Assembly: GCA_904420065.1 (NCBI GenBank)
Contig: CAJFTU010000054.1
Span: 1 to 50,093 of the forward strand
Direction: 5' to 3'
Origin: an uncultured Emergencia sp.
GTDB taxonomy: Bacteria > Bacillota > Clostridia > Peptostreptococcales > Anaerovoracaceae
Length of the DNA: 50,093 nucleotides
Both the position numbers and the translations under genes were made by a program. Of this stretch, positions 40,847 to 49,976 are shown in pieces. The notes beneath the pieces are model-generated. The model was not told the DNA's origin. It worked only from the letters and a program-made list of their open reading frames with translations, and did no database searches. Every line of letters begins with the position of its first letter. Position 1 is the stretch's first letter.

Positions 40847-42451
40847 ATGCTGAAGAACTTAGTGATCATACGGATAAAGTCCATGTTTGCCGGCATGTTT
40901 AACCGGGATAAGAAAAAAACAAGCAAGGGCAAAATTGTGCTGTTTACCATTCTCGGCATATATCTGCTGCTATGCTTTGGCGTCCTGTTCGGCGGTATAT
41001 TTTTAAGTATCTGCGATACTTTTGTGGCATTGGATCTGTCCTGGCTGTACTTTGGATTTATGGGCATTCTTGTCTTTGCCCTCTGCTTTGTGGGCAGCGT
41101 GTTCATCACCCAAAATCAGCTGTATGAGGCAAAGGACAACGACTTGCTGCTGTCTATGCCGATTCCGGTGAAGTACATACTGGCGTCCAGGCTGATCTCT
41201 ATTGTCATTCTAAACTATCTCTATGAGTTGATGATCATCCTGCCTGGAGCTGTCGTTTACTGTGCTAAACAGCCGGTTAATCCTCTCGGCGCTGTGTTTT
41301 TTTTACTTGCGTTCCTGATTTTGCCGTTGCTGGTGCTGACCTTCTCAGCGCTTTTCGGCTGGATTATCGCTCTGATCAACACCAGGATGCGCAACAAGAG
41401 TCTGGTGACGATGGTGCTGACGCTGATCCTGTTTTTAGCCTATATGTACGTGTGCCTGCAAATGCAGACTTATTTGCAGAAACTGGTCGAAAACGGAAGC
41501 GCTATTGGAGAAGCTGTACAGAAAGCGCTGCCGCCGTTTTACTATATGGGAAGGGCCATTGCAGATGGAGATATTCTGTCTTTTGCACTGTTCTTGGCCT
41601 TTTGTATTGTTCCGTTTGCCGTCGTCTATCTGATCCTCTCACGGAGCTTTGTGCGAATCGCTACGACCAACAGAGGGCAGAAGAAAATCGAATATCGGGA
41701 AAAAAGACTGAAGTCGAGCGGTATTCGCGCAGCGCTGATACGAAAGGAAATGAGCCATTTCCTCGGAAATCCCATGTATATCTTTAATGCGGCTATAGGC
41801 CTTGTATTTACACTGATTGGCGCGATCTATCTATTTATTAAGAAAGATGATGTCCTATCGTTTATTTCGGTTATACCGAACGGAACTGATCTGATTGGGC
41901 CTCTGCTGTGCGCAGGCTTTGGCATTATGGCGTCGCTGACCATTATTTCCGCTCCGATGATCTCCATCGAAGCAAAGACGCTTTGGATTTCCAGATCTTT
42001 ACCTTTGAGAGAAAGAGACATCCTTCTGTCCAAAGCGGATGTCCACACGCTGTCAAGCCTTCCGTTTATTATTGCGTCAGTGGTAATGATGGAGATCGCA
42101 TTCCCAATGTCTATTTTGGACAGGATACTGCTTTTCCTGTTCCCATTGGCGGTGACGATGTTTAACGCATATATGGGCATCGCGATAAATTTGAAGTATC
42201 CTAAATTTGACTGGGTCAATGAGACTGATGCGGTCAAACAGGGTCTGGCTCCGTTTTTGGCTATGTTTGTCTCTATGGCGACAGTAGCTCTGCCGGTTAT
42301 TGTCTACGTATTGCTGCTGAAATTCGCCTCCACTCCGCCGATGGAGATTTACCTGTGCATCGTTTTTGCCCTGTTTGCCGCAGGTGCGGCAGTTTTATAC
42401 CGTTATTTGATAACGCGGGGGGCAGAAGTTTTTCGGAATCTGCAGAACTGA
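40847..42451 (+). CDS. ABC transporter permease
   Basis: 534-residue polytopic membrane protein with about 12 hydrophobic segments in two sets and a central basic cytoplasmic stretch (TTNRGQKKIEYREKRLK, near 280). The conserved part NDLLLSMPIPVKYILASRL is typical of ABC-2-like permeases encoded beside such ATPases. Substrate unknown. It is translationally linked to the ATPase gene. A terminator lies at 42516. Confidence 0.87.
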   Translation: MLKNLVIIRIKSMFAGMFNRDKKKTSKGKIVLFTILGIYLLLCFGVLFGGIFLSICDTFVALDLSWLYFGFMGILVFALCFVGSVFITQNQLYEAKDNDLLLSMPIPVKYILASRLISIVILNYLYELMIILPGAVVYCAKQPVNPLGAVFFLLAFLILPLLVLTFSALFGWIIALINTRMRNKSLVTMVLTLILFLAYMYVCLQMQTYLQKLVENGSAIGEAVQKALPPFYYMGRAIADGDILSFALFLAFCIVPFAVVYLILSRSFVRIATTNRGQKKIEYREKRLKSSGIRAALIRKEMSHFLGNPMYIFNAAIGLVFTLIGAIYLFIKKDDVLSFISVIPNGTDLIGPLLCAGFGIMASLTIISAPMISIEAKTLWISRSLPLRERDILLSKADVHTLSSLPFIIASVVMMEIAFPMSILDRILLFLFPLAVTMFNAYMGIAINLKYPKFDWVNETDAVKQGLAPFLAMFVSMATVALPVIVYVLLLKFASTPPMEIYLCIVFALFAAGAAVLYRYLITRGAEVFRNLQN

Positions 42452-42515
42452 TCCGAGATGAGAATAGGTTCTCTTTGAAACAGGTACAGAAAAAAAGATA
42501 TTCTTCCATAAATAT

Positions 42516-42544
42516 AGCGGCACAGCTTTCTGTGCCGCTGTTTT
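42516..42544 (+). terminator. Terminator after the ABC operon
   Basis: Perfect 10 bp stem AGCGGCACAG / CTGTGCCGCT with CTTT loop, then GTTTT. Confidence 0.88.
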
Positions 42545-42600
42545 GCGGTAAAATTTATTTTCTTTAGCCGGATTGGACTGGCTATTCTTATACTACTATA

Positions 42601-42777
42601 TCATTTAAGAATCGATTTCGCCTGAATGGTTGTCATCTGAATTTCCACTTCTTCACAGGACAGTGCACAGGGCCGTAAGGTCAGCGTATTACTGCTGATT
42701 ATTTCACTCTTAAAACAGAGATAAATGCCGTATCCGGCTGTACTGAATTTCAGAGAACTGTTTATAGAAATATGTTA
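42601..42777 (-). pseudogene. Possible gene remnant, minus strand
   Basis: An open frame of 57 codons with amino-acid-like composition (GYGIYLCFKSEIISS, then LRPCALSCEEVEIQ) runs from a TAA to a TGA stop. It has no ATG except close to its end and no ribosome-binding site. It may be the C-terminus of a lost gene or chance. The family is not recognised. Confidence 0.25.
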
Positions 42778-43066
42778 CTCTGATCAGGAAAGTCTGAACA
42801 GATATTTGGACCTATAGTCTGCTGTTACACAGTATTTTTTGTAAATTTGTAAAAACTTTTAAAATGGGTAGGGAAATTATGAAATTGTACAAAGACCAGC
42901 AATCTGAGCCTGTGCTATGATGAAGAAAAGGTTAACACAAGGGTTTTGCTGATTCCTCTGTTCGAATACTGCCCCTCTATCAGATGGAAATCGCAGTGTG
43001 CTTATCCAATGGACAGGGAACGTGGGGAAAGGCTCGTTTGCAATGGCAGAGAAAGGAAAGAAAGGT

Positions 43067-44083
43067 ATGTTCAGATTGAAGATATTGAGTAAAGAGGTTA
43101 CAGAAAAAGTTTTGAAAATGCCGGAGGTAATTGACACCGTTAAAGAGGTGTACCGGCTTAAAGCAGAAGGAAAAACGGAAATATTCCCTCTGATTTTTCA
43201 CGAGTTTTTACCGGGAAAGGCAGATATGGACATCAAATCGGGATGGATTCGGGAGAGTGGGATTTTTGGACTGAAAGTGGTATCTTATTTTGAAGACAAC
43301 ATACAGAAAGGACTTCCTGCGCTGCTTGGTTCAGTGTTGGTGATGGATGCTTCTACAGGTGCGCCGAAAGGTCTGCTTGACGGAAGCCATATTACAGGAA
43401 TGCGGACTGGCGCAGCGGGAGCGATAGGAGCCCAACTGCTGGCGAGAAAAGATGCGGAGCATACATTAATTGTAGGTGCGGGACATGTTGCGGTATTTCA
43501 GATAGCGGCTGTTCTTGATTGTTTTCCCCAAATGAAAGAGATCATGATTTATGACGGGTTGAGTCCGGAAAATGCGAAACAGCTTGCCCAGACCATGCCG
43601 TCGATTTTGAGAGAAAAATTCGATATGAACAGAGAAGAGGTTTCCTTTTCGGCAGTAACGGATCTGCATCATGCTGTCGCAGCGAGCGACATTGTTATTA
43701 CCGTTACTCCATCCCGAGAACCTTTGATTCAAAAGGAATGGGTAAAACCGGGAACCCATTTCAGCTGTATCGGCGCGGATATGGCCGGAAAAGAGGAGAT
43801 AGATCCGGAAATTTTTTCCGGAGCCAGAATTTTTACTGATGATACGCCCCAGTGTATTGAAGTAGGTGAGATCGAAATTCCGATAAAGAAGGAAATATTG
43901 AAGAGAGAAGATATTGCGGGAGAAATAGGGGACATTCTGACCGGCAAAGTACCGGGTCGCCAAAATGACCGGCAAATCACTGTTTTTGACGCTACAGGAA
44001 CTGCACTGCTTGATCTTCTGACAGCAGAGCTGGCTCTGAAAAAGGCTGAAGAAGCAGGACTTGGGGAAGTTGCAGAACTGTAA
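43067..44083 (+). CDS. Ornithine cyclodeaminase / mu-crystallin family protein
   Basis: 338 residues from ATG 43067 (GAAAGG and AAAGG upstream; in-frame ATG 43043 and an earlier start are less likely). Family features: KSGWIRESGIFGLKVVSYF, LVMDASTGAPKGLLDGSHIT, GMRTGAAGAIGAQLLARKD and the NAD-binding TLIVGAGHVAVFQIAAV. IGADMAGKEEIDPEI precedes the C-terminal helices. Members include ornithine and alanine cyclases/dehydrogenases and imine reductases. The pairing with an amino acid aminotransferase suggests a small amino acid interconversion pathway. The specific substrate is unknown. Confidence 0.88.
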   Translation: MFRLKILSKEVTEKVLKMPEVIDTVKEVYRLKAEGKTEIFPLIFHEFLPGKADMDIKSGWIRESGIFGLKVVSYFEDNIQKGLPALLGSVLVMDASTGAPKGLLDGSHITGMRTGAAGAIGAQLLARKDAEHTLIVGAGHVAVFQIAAVLDCFPQMKEIMIYDGLSPENAKQLAQTMPSILREKFDMNREEVSFSAVTDLHHAVAASDIVITVTPSREPLIQKEWVKPGTHFSCIGADMAGKEEIDPEIFSGARIFTDDTPQCIEVGEIEIPIKKEILKREDIAGEIGDILTGKVPGRQNDRQITVFDATGTALLDLLTAELALKKAEEAGLGEVAEL

Positions 44084-44114
44084 ATAGAATTGAGAGATAA
44101 AAAAGAGGTGGAAT

Positions 44115-45236
44115 ATGAAAATCAAAACATTTAAAGTCGAACGCTGGATGAATGAATTTGAGAACGACGCAATTTACAATTTGGGAGAAACCTGTATCGA
44201 TTCTCTCACAATCAGAGAACTGCTCCAATTGGCCGGCAGAGATGCCGACGAGTACATGAAGCAGCTGTTAGATACCCGACTGACCTACAGTCATATTTTC
44301 GGATCTCCGGAATTCTTACGCGGAGTCGCGGAGCTGTATCGTGATTTGAATCCGGATCAGGTCATTCCTACTCATGGCGCCATTGGAGCAAATAATCAGG
44401 TGATTACTGCAGTCATAGGTCCGGAAGACAATATGATATCCGTTATGCCTACTTATCAGCAGCACTATTCTATACCGGAGTCGATTGGTGCGGAAGTACG
44501 GCCGTTGAAATTAAAGCCGGAAGATAATTTCCTTCCCAATTTGGATGAGCTTCGAAGGCTGGTAGATTAGAATACAAAAATGATTACGATTAATAATCCT
44601 AATAATCCAACCGGTTCATGGATTAAAACTGATGTAATGGAGCAGATCGCTGAGATTGCCAGAAGCGTAGACGCCTATGTGCTGTGTGATGAGGTCTATC
44701 GGGGAATTTCCGAAGACGGAAGCTATATGCAGTCGATAGTAGATATCTATGAAAAGGGAATTTCTGTGGGCAGTATGTCTAAGATTTTTTCTCTGGCGGG
44801 TCTTCGCATGGGCTGGATTGCGACAAAAAGCGAGGAAGTTCTGCATCAGTGCCATGAACGCAGAGATTACGATACCATCAGCTGTGGTGTAATCGACGAT
44901 AAACTCGCGTCTCTTGCTTTGTCGCACAAAGAAGAGATCTTTGCCCGAAACAGAGAGATTCTTAGGAAAAATCGGGAGATCTTGGATCAATGGGTACAGG
45001 AAACGCCAGGAGTACATTATTTGAAACCTGTTGCCGGTACTACAGCTCTGGTGTATTATGATAAAGAAATTCCTTCTTACCAGCTCTGTGTAAAACTGAT
45101 CCGAGAGAAAGGCGTTCTGTTTACACCGGGAGAATGTTTTGAAATGGAAGGATGTGTGAGAATCGGCTATGCCTTTGATTCAAAGACGCTGAAAGAAGGA
45201 CTGGACAGATTTGCTGAACTGCTTAGAGAATTGTAA
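44115..45236 (+). pseudogene. PLP-dependent class I/II aminotransferase interrupted by an in-frame TAG
   Basis: Two open frames in the same reading frame (44115-44570 and 44571-45236) together encode a complete ~373-residue fold type I aminotransferase. The only break is a TAG at 44568-44570 between LRRLVD and NTKMITINNPNNPTG. The second part has the INNPNNPTG loop, CDEVYRG and the PLP-lysine region SMSKIFSLAGLRMGW. The first has AAEF-like entry and GAIGANNQVI. One base change (for example from GAG or CAG) restores the frame. ATG 44580 lacks a ribosome-binding site. It is either a recent nonsense mutation, a sequencing error, or stop readthrough. It lies 31 bases behind the ornithine cyclodeaminase-type gene. 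Confidence 0.85.
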
Positions 45237-45256
45237 AAAATCTTTTCCTGTTTTTT

Positions 45257-45281
45257 GCCTCCGGAAATTCCGGAGGCTTTT
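45257..45281 (+). terminator. Terminator after the aminotransferase
   Basis: Arms GCCTCCGGAA and TTCCGGAGGC around a single A, then TTTT. Confidence 0.88.
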
Positions 45282-45352
45282 GCTGTATGGGGGAGTGAAG
45301 AAAGCATATATATGTTAGATTTTCGCGACTAATCTGAACTGCTTCTTTTCGG

Positions 45353-45381
45353 TTTACATTTCCTTCTTTTTATACTATACT
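45353..45381 (+). promoter_or_regulatory. Promoter of the YeiH-type exporter
   Basis: TTTACA, 17 bp, TATACT, about 100 bases before ATG 45485. Confidence 0.6.
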
Positions 45382-45484
45382 GATTAAACTGCACCATTTC
45401 GTTATCATCGTTATCCTCCTGTTTTGAAAAAAGCGTTGGAGAATGTCTTTACAAAACAGAGGGGTAAATTCGGAGGAATATAGT

Positions 45485-46516
45485 ATGGATTTTTTTAAGA
45501 AGAACGGCAAAGGCTTAGCGATTTGTCTGCTCATCGCCGTGCCTTCCTGGTTTTTAGGGAAAGCGTTTCCCATTGTAGGAGGAGCGGTCATCGCTATTCT
45601 GGCGGGAATGATCGTTACTCTTTTTTTCAAAGAAAAGGGAGGATTTGAGTCAGGAATAAAATTCACTTCCAAGAAGATCCTTCAGTGGGCAGTCATCCTG
45701 CTGGGCTTCGGACTGAATCTGAACGTCATCTTAGAGACAGGAAAACAGTCTCTGCCAATTATCGTCTGCACGATTGCAACTTCTCTGATCATCGCTTATC
45801 TGCTTCACAGACTGATGCGCATACCGTCGAATATCTCCACTCTGGTGGGCGTGGGATCGTCCATCTGCGGAGGATCGGCCATAGCTGCCACCGCGCCGGT
45901 CATCGACGCCGATGACGAGGAAGTTGCGCAGGCCATTTCAATTATATTTTTCTTCAATGTGGTTGCGGCTGTGGTTTTTCCGGCTTTTGGACACGCTGTC
46001 GGCTTTGACACATCATCGGGAGAGGCGTTTGGTATCTTTGCGGGAACGGCCGTAAACGACACTTCCTCGGTGACTGCCTGTGCGTCCACGTGGGACAGCA
46101 TGTGGCATCTGGGTTCATCGACGCTGGATAAAGCCGTTACCGTAAAGCTGACCCGTACACTGGCCATCATTCCAATCACGCTCGTACTGGCTCTGTGGAG
46201 AACGAAAAGAGAGGAGAAAGCCGAAGGAAAAAAAGTACGCATGAAGGAAATCTTTCCGTTCTTTATCCTGTATTTTATCGCGGCTTCTGTGATTACCACC
46301 GTTGTTTCGTCAATGGGTGTGGATCCGGACGTATTTACCCCGGTTAAAGAGCTGTCGAAGTTTTTTATTGTAATGGCGATGGCGGCCATCGGACTGAATA
46401 CGGATATCGTGAAGCTGATCCGAACCGGCGGAAGGCCGTTGATCATGGGCTTCTGCTGCTGGGTAGGCATTACCGGCGTAAGCCTTTTGATGCAGCACTT
46501 CATGGGTTTGTGGTAG
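45485..46516 (+). CDS. YeiH family putative sulfate exporter
   Basis: 343 residues from ATG 45485 (CGGAGGAA upstream; an in-frame ATG at 45443 lacks a good site). About ten membrane segments. Conserved family parts: WAVILLGFGLNLNVIL, STLVGVGSSICGGSAIAATAP and FGIFAGTAVNDTSSVTAC, with KAVTVKLTRTLAIIP. Members are annotated as sulfate or related anion exporters, mostly without biochemical proof. A bidirectional terminator follows. Confidence 0.92.
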   Translation: MDFFKKNGKGLAICLLIAVPSWFLGKAFPIVGGAVIAILAGMIVTLFFKEKGGFESGIKFTSKKILQWAVILLGFGLNLNVILETGKQSLPIIVCTIATSLIIAYLLHRLMRIPSNISTLVGVGSSICGGSAIAATAPVIDADDEEVAQAISIIFFFNVVAAVVFPAFGHAVGFDTSSGEAFGIFAGTAVNDTSSVTACASTWDSMWHLGSSTLDKAVTVKLTRTLAIIPITLVLALWRTKREEKAEGKKVRMKEIFPFFILYFIAASVITTVVSSMGVDPDVFTPVKELSKFFIVMAMAAIGLNTDIVKLIRTGGRPLIMGFCCWVGITGVSLLMQHFMGLW

Positions 46517-46543
46517 AGACATTTCTCATCTTTATAGATGTAC

Positions 46544-46573
46544 AAAAGACGCTGCGTGTTTGCAGCGTCTTTT
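46544..46573. terminator. Bidirectional terminator between convergent genes
   Basis: 12 bp stem AAAAGACGCTGC / GCAGCGTCTTTT. It serves the YeiH gene and the convergent B3/B4 gene. Confidence 0.9.
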
Positions 46574-46604
46574 CGATTTGTTGCTGTTTGACCGGGAAAA
46601 AGTT

Positions 46605-47315
46605 CTATAGCAGTTCGGCTTCCCGGTGATCGATATCGAGGATTTTTATTTGGGCTTTTCCTCCCAGTTTCTCTTCCGTTTCCCGCTTCAGACATTCCAG
46701 CACATCGAGAAAATCCTCCCAGCGCTGAAGGTCGATCAGTTCGCAGCAGAGCATGGCGTTTTTTGTTTCTTCTGTCAGCATGGTTCGTTTGGCTTCTCGC
46801 CAGGTCCAGCATCGGCACACGGCTCCTCTGTCATCCTTGTAGACCAGTTCGCCCGGAAAAGGCGGCTGATTTTCGTCGCTTCCGATTACGTAAAAAGGCT
46901 CGTCGCCGTCGGCTCTTGTAAGAAGCAGGTTGCCTTCCATGCGGTCGATGTCTTCTCCGCCGCACGGCATGGCGTGACTGAGGGATACGCTGTTGTAGAT
47001 GTCTACGATGGGATTGATGGTTCCGAGGTGATTTTCTTTGGAAATGCGCTTCAGCAAGGCTTCGATGGAGCAGCGGGCTCCCTTTTTTGTCTTGAATTTG
47101 GTATAGGCGTCTCGCCAAACTTTGATTACCCGGTTGTCCGAAAAATTGGATTCGGTCAGGTAGGTGAGCGCCTTTTCTTCGCTTTCACGGATCATCGTTT
47201 CATACTGGGTCTCGTCGCCGCGATAGACGTTGGTGATTCCGCTGCATACGACGATGCCGATTTTACAGTCCGGGAAGAGTTCCCAGAAATCTTCTCTGCA
47301 TATGATTTTTTTCAT
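46605..47315 (-). CDS. B3/B4 domain (PheRS beta editing-like) protein
   Basis: 236 residues. The B3/B4 tRNA-editing domain is recognised from WRDAYTKFKTKKGARCSIEALLKR, then NPIVDIYNSVSLSHAMPCGG and GEDIDRMEGNLLLTRADGDE. Free-standing copies may deacylate mischarged tRNA; substrate unknown. AGGCGG lies before the ATG on the minus strand. The protein is at the usual length for the stand-alone family. Confidence 0.88.
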   Translation of the reverse strand: MKKIICREDFWELFPDCKIGIVVCSGITNVYRGDETQYETMIRESEEKALTYLTESNFSDNRVIKVWRDAYTKFKTKKGARCSIEALLKRISKENHLGTINPIVDIYNSVSLSHAMPCGGEDIDRMEGNLLLTRADGDEPFYVIGSDENQPPFPGELVYKDDRGAVCRCWTWREAKRTMLTEETKNAMLCCELIDLQRWEDFLDVLECLKRETEEKLGGKAQIKILDIDHREAELL

Positions 47316-47457
47316 CTGCCGCCTCCTTTTTTTCTGCCCATAATTATATAGAACCGGTGAAAGGGTGTCAAGCAGAGGCTTTCTCGTTTATCCGCTCAGG
47401 CTCGTCGGACTGAAACAGGACGGATGCCTGCCGGATCGAAAAAATATCTGTGTTCTG

Positions 47458-47486
47458 TTGAAGGAACCGGCTTACTGCGGTATACT
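47458..47486 (+). promoter_or_regulatory. Promoter of the thioesterase gene
   Basis: TTGAAG, 17 bp, TATACT. The start near 47493 supports ATG 47524 as the gene start. Confidence 0.6.
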
Positions 47487-47523
47487 GAAGGGAGAAACGT
47501 TGGAGAGGAGGAAAAGCCACCGT

Positions 47524-47913
47524 ATGTTAAAGACGGGTATAGAAGGAAAACAGGAGATAACCGTGACTGCGGAGAATACGGCGAAAGCCATGGGCAGCGG
47601 AACTTTGGACGTATTTGCCACACCGGCGATGATCGCTCTGATGGAAGAGACTTCCTGGCGGAGCATAGCGCCTTTTCTGGAAGAAGGCGAGGGCACAGTG
47701 GGCACTGAACTTGCGGTTAAGCACGTATCCGCTACGCCTGTAGGAATGAAGGTCCGCTGTGAAAGCAGGCTACAGGAGGTCGATGGACGCAGGTTGGTCT
47801 TTCAGGTCAGCGCTTACGATGAGGCCGGCCTGATCGGCGAGGGAAGTCACGAGCGCTTTATCGTAAAAAATGAGAAATTCCAGGCTAAAGCCGACGGAAA
47901 GAAGGAAAAATAA
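47524..47913 (+). CDS. FlK-like hot-dog fold thioesterase
   Basis: 129 residues from ATG 47524, with GAGGAGGAAA upstream and a promoter placed after earlier in-frame starts. Features: VFATPAMIALMEETSWRSI, GTVGTELAVKHVSATPVGMKV and ERFIVKNEKF, the pattern of the fluoroacetyl-CoA thioesterase family. The Thr/Glu/His residues of the FlK catalytic triad have plausible counterparts in FATPAM, MEETS and VKHVSA. In anaerobes such proteins probably hydrolyse small acyl-CoAs; the substrate is open. A bidirectional terminator lies between it and ychF. Confidence 0.87.
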   Translation: MLKTGIEGKQEITVTAENTAKAMGSGTLDVFATPAMIALMEETSWRSIAPFLEEGEGTVGTELAVKHVSATPVGMKVRCESRLQEVDGRRLVFQVSAYDEAGLIGEGSHERFIVKNEKFQAKADGKKEK

Positions 47914-47920
47914 AGTAAAT

Positions 47921-47957
47921 AAAAATACCTGGGTTCACAGCTGATCCAGGTATTTTT
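47921..47957. terminator. Bidirectional terminator between the thioesterase gene and ychF
   Basis: 12 bp stem AAAAATACCTGG / CCAGGTATTTTT. Confidence 0.9.
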
Positions 47958-47997
47958 GTTTGCTTTATCGGATTGTTTTCCCTCGCCTGCGAGGAGT

Positions 47998-49092
47998 TTA
48001 TACGTTGAACAGGAAGTTCATCACATCGCCGTCCTTGACTACATATTCCTTTCCTTCGGAGCGTACCAATCCTTTTTCCTTGGCAACGGCCAGATTTCCG
48101 CCGCATTCAATGAGCTTATCGTAAGCGATAGTCTCTGCCCGGATAAAACCGCGTTCAAAGTCTGTGTGAATTTTTCCCGCAGCCTGAGGCGCTTTTGTTC
48201 CTTCTTTGATGGTCCATGCCCGGCATTCGTCTTCACCGGCAGTGAGAAAAGAGATCAGATTCAACAGGTGATAAGAAGCTTTGATCAGCTTGTCCAAACC
48301 GGATTCGCTGATTCCCAGTTCTGTGAGAAACAGCGATTTTTCTTCATCCTCCAGTTCGGATATTTCCTGTTCAATCTCCGCGCAGATGACCACCACTTCG
48401 GCTTCTTCAGTGGCCGCAAACTGACGGACGGACTGTACGTATTCATTGGTCCCCTCATCTGCGGCATCCTCTTCGGATACGTTGGCCACGTAGATGATCG
48501 GTTTATAGGAGAGGAGATCCAGGCTTTTGACGAATTCGGATTCTTCCTCGGAAAGTTCCATAGCACGGGCCGACTTGCCTTCGGCCAGAAAATCGTTGAT
48601 TCGATTGAGCAGATCCAGTTCCTTCTGCAGAGATTTGTCGCCCTTCAGGTTCTTTGCCGTCTTTGTGATGCGGCGATCCAGTACCTCCATATCGGAGAGT
48701 ATCAGTTCGGTATTAATGGTTTCGATATCGGAGAGCGGATCAATCTTTCCGTCTACATGAACGATATTGTCGTTTTCAAAGCAGCGGACCACGTGAACGA
48801 TAGCCGCCACTTCGCGAATGTGACCGAGGAACTTGTTGCCCAGTCCTTCTCCTTTGGAGGCGCCTTTGACCAATCCGGCAATATCGCAGAATTCTATGGT
48901 CGTATAGATGGTTCTCTTGGAGTTGTAAATTTCGTGAAGTTTTTTTACCCGTTCGTCCGGTACCGTGACAACGCCCACATTTGGTTCGATCGTGCAGAAC
49001 GGGTAATTAGCCGCTTCAGCGCCGGCTTTGGTTATTGCGTTGAATAATGTGCTCTTCCCCACGTTGGGAAGACCTACGATTCCTAATTTCAT
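47998..49092 (-). CDS. ychF: Redox-regulated ATPase YchF
   Basis: 364-residue Obg-family P-loop NTPase that prefers ATP. G1 is GLPNVGKST (about 6-14), G3 region DIAGLVKGASKGEGLGNKFL, and NYPFCTIEPNVGVV lies between. The NVSEEDA motif replaces the usual NKxD, which explains ATP preference. A coiled-coil insertion and the C-terminal TGS domain (GFIRAETIAYD, VKDGDVMNFLFNV) complete the protein. The start region is followed by remains of an integrase. Confidence 0.97.
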   Translation of the reverse strand: MKLGIVGLPNVGKSTLFNAITKAGAEAANYPFCTIEPNVGVVTVPDERVKKLHEIYNSKRTIYTTIEFCDIAGLVKGASKGEGLGNKFLGHIREVAAIVHVVRCFENDNIVHVDGKIDPLSDIETINTELILSDMEVLDRRITKTAKNLKGDKSLQKELDLLNRINDFLAEGKSARAMELSEEESEFVKSLDLLSYKPIIYVANVSEEDAADEGTNEYVQSVRQFAATEEAEVVVICAEIEQEISELEDEEKSLFLTELGISESGLDKLIKASYHLLNLISFLTAGEDECRAWTIKEGTKAPQAAGKIHTDFERGFIRAETIAYDKLIECGGNLAVAKEKGLVRSEGKEYVVKDGDVMNFLFNV

Positions 49093-49110
49093 TTTTATCT
49101 TTACCTATCC

Positions 49111-49138
49111 AGAAAGCCTTGATTTTACGGGCTTTCTG
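49111..49138. repeat. Inverted repeat at the junction of ychF and the integrase remnant
   Basis: AGAAAGCC and GGCTTTCT arms around 12 bases. It lacks a T-run on either side. It sits where an attachment site or an old gene end would be expected. Confidence 0.45.
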
Positions 49139-49919
49139 CCTTTCTCATTATTTTGTTTACGCCCTTTTTACGCCCTTTTTCTAACTGGTGGCGCAGCTGC
49201 TTCAAAAAGCTGAACAGCTTTTACCAGTAACTTGTCCGTAATATGTCTATGAAGTCCCATGTCAAACCAATCAATTCAGCCGTCCTTAATCCCGTTTCCA
49301 ACAATAGGGCGTATTGTCTATAATTATGGGAATGCTTTGCTGCTTCAAGGAACGTCTCTTGCTCAACAACCGTTAAATATTTAATATCATCTACCGTTCG
49401 AACAGGTTTTGTGTATCGGACACCGTTCACAGAGTGTTGGCGATAAGATCATTCATAACTGCTGACTTGAACAGAGTTCCCCATTGTTATGTAAGTCTGT
49501 CGGATAGTTAAGCCTGCATAGGTTGTTTCCCTTCGATTAAGAACCTCCTTACCGTGCATGGGCTTTATATTGCCTATGCGCATGGTTCCAACTACGGGCT
49601 GGATATTCCATTTATAATGCTTCTTGTAATTCCTTTTCGTGTTCGGAGCAAAATCACAAACGATATTCCCAATCCAATAATCGAACCACTTGTCTACTGC
49701 CATATCTGGTGCAGTGACTATTATACAGTGACGTTCTTTGTATCTCGCATCAGCAAGCCAGTTTTTCGCTTCCGGCAACGTCTCAAAATACTTTTTCTTA
49801 CACTTGACAGTCTTATCATAATATCTTGCGGAATATAACCCGTCCTTTCTCTGGTAAATTTCCTTACCACATTCTTTGTCTTTTAGGGTTTCCCTATAAT
49901 GTACGGACTCATTTCTCAT
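49125..49919 (-). pseudogene. Decayed tyrosine recombinase (Tn916/phage-type integrase)
   Basis: Minus strand. Frame 49449-49919 encodes an AP2-like arm-binding domain (KDGLYSARYYDKTVKCKKKYF, split by 'TLPEAKNWL') and the core-binding domain (WFDYWIGNIV, FAPNTKRNYKKHY). After a frame break near 49440 the frame 49221-49430 continues with EQETFLEAAKHS and YALLLETGLRTAELIGLTWDFID, the start of the catalytic domain with the first Arg. The middle, with the remaining His-x-x-Arg and Tyr residues, is missing. Past a TAA in the same frame comes a basic tail (RHQLEKGRKKGVNKIM) ending at 49125. The gene thus combines a frameshift, a stop and an internal deletion. Confidence 0.85.
49157..49179. repeat. 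Short tandem direct repeat TTTACGCCCTT
   Basis: Two copies of an 11-base unit in a row within the integrase tail. Possibly an arm-type site or slippage product. Confidence 0.5.
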
Positions 49920-49947
49920 TCAAAAAAAGAGTCCGACGCAACTATAA

Positions 49948-49976
49948 ATTATAGCACAAAGACTTCGCTTTTTCAA
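49948..49976 (-). promoter_or_regulatory. Promoter of the integrase remnant
   Basis: Minus strand TTGAAA, 17 bp, TATAAT with TGC before the -10 (extended). Confidence 0.7.

Larger units (their letters stand above)
42452..43066. other. 615-base region without an intact gene
   Basis: It holds the terminator at 42516-42544 and a minus-strand open frame (42601-42777, 57 codons between stops) lacking a credible start, possibly a gene remnant. It also has AT-rich sequence with a TGCTATGAT extended -10-like box at 42913-42921 that may serve the ornithine cyclodeaminase-type gene. Nothing else could be assigned. Confidence 0.5.

Noticed and set aside
44568-44570. TAG as evidence of a reassigned genetic code
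   Set aside because: Several intact genes in the window end in TAG, so TAG is a normal stop here.
45805-46818. 337-codon minus-strand open frame across the YeiH gene and beyond
   Set aside because: It crosses a strong bidirectional terminator and overlaps two real genes.
47956-49047. 363-codon + strand open frame opposite ychF
   Set aside because: Shadow of ychF. It is Phe-rich and has no plausible function or start signal.
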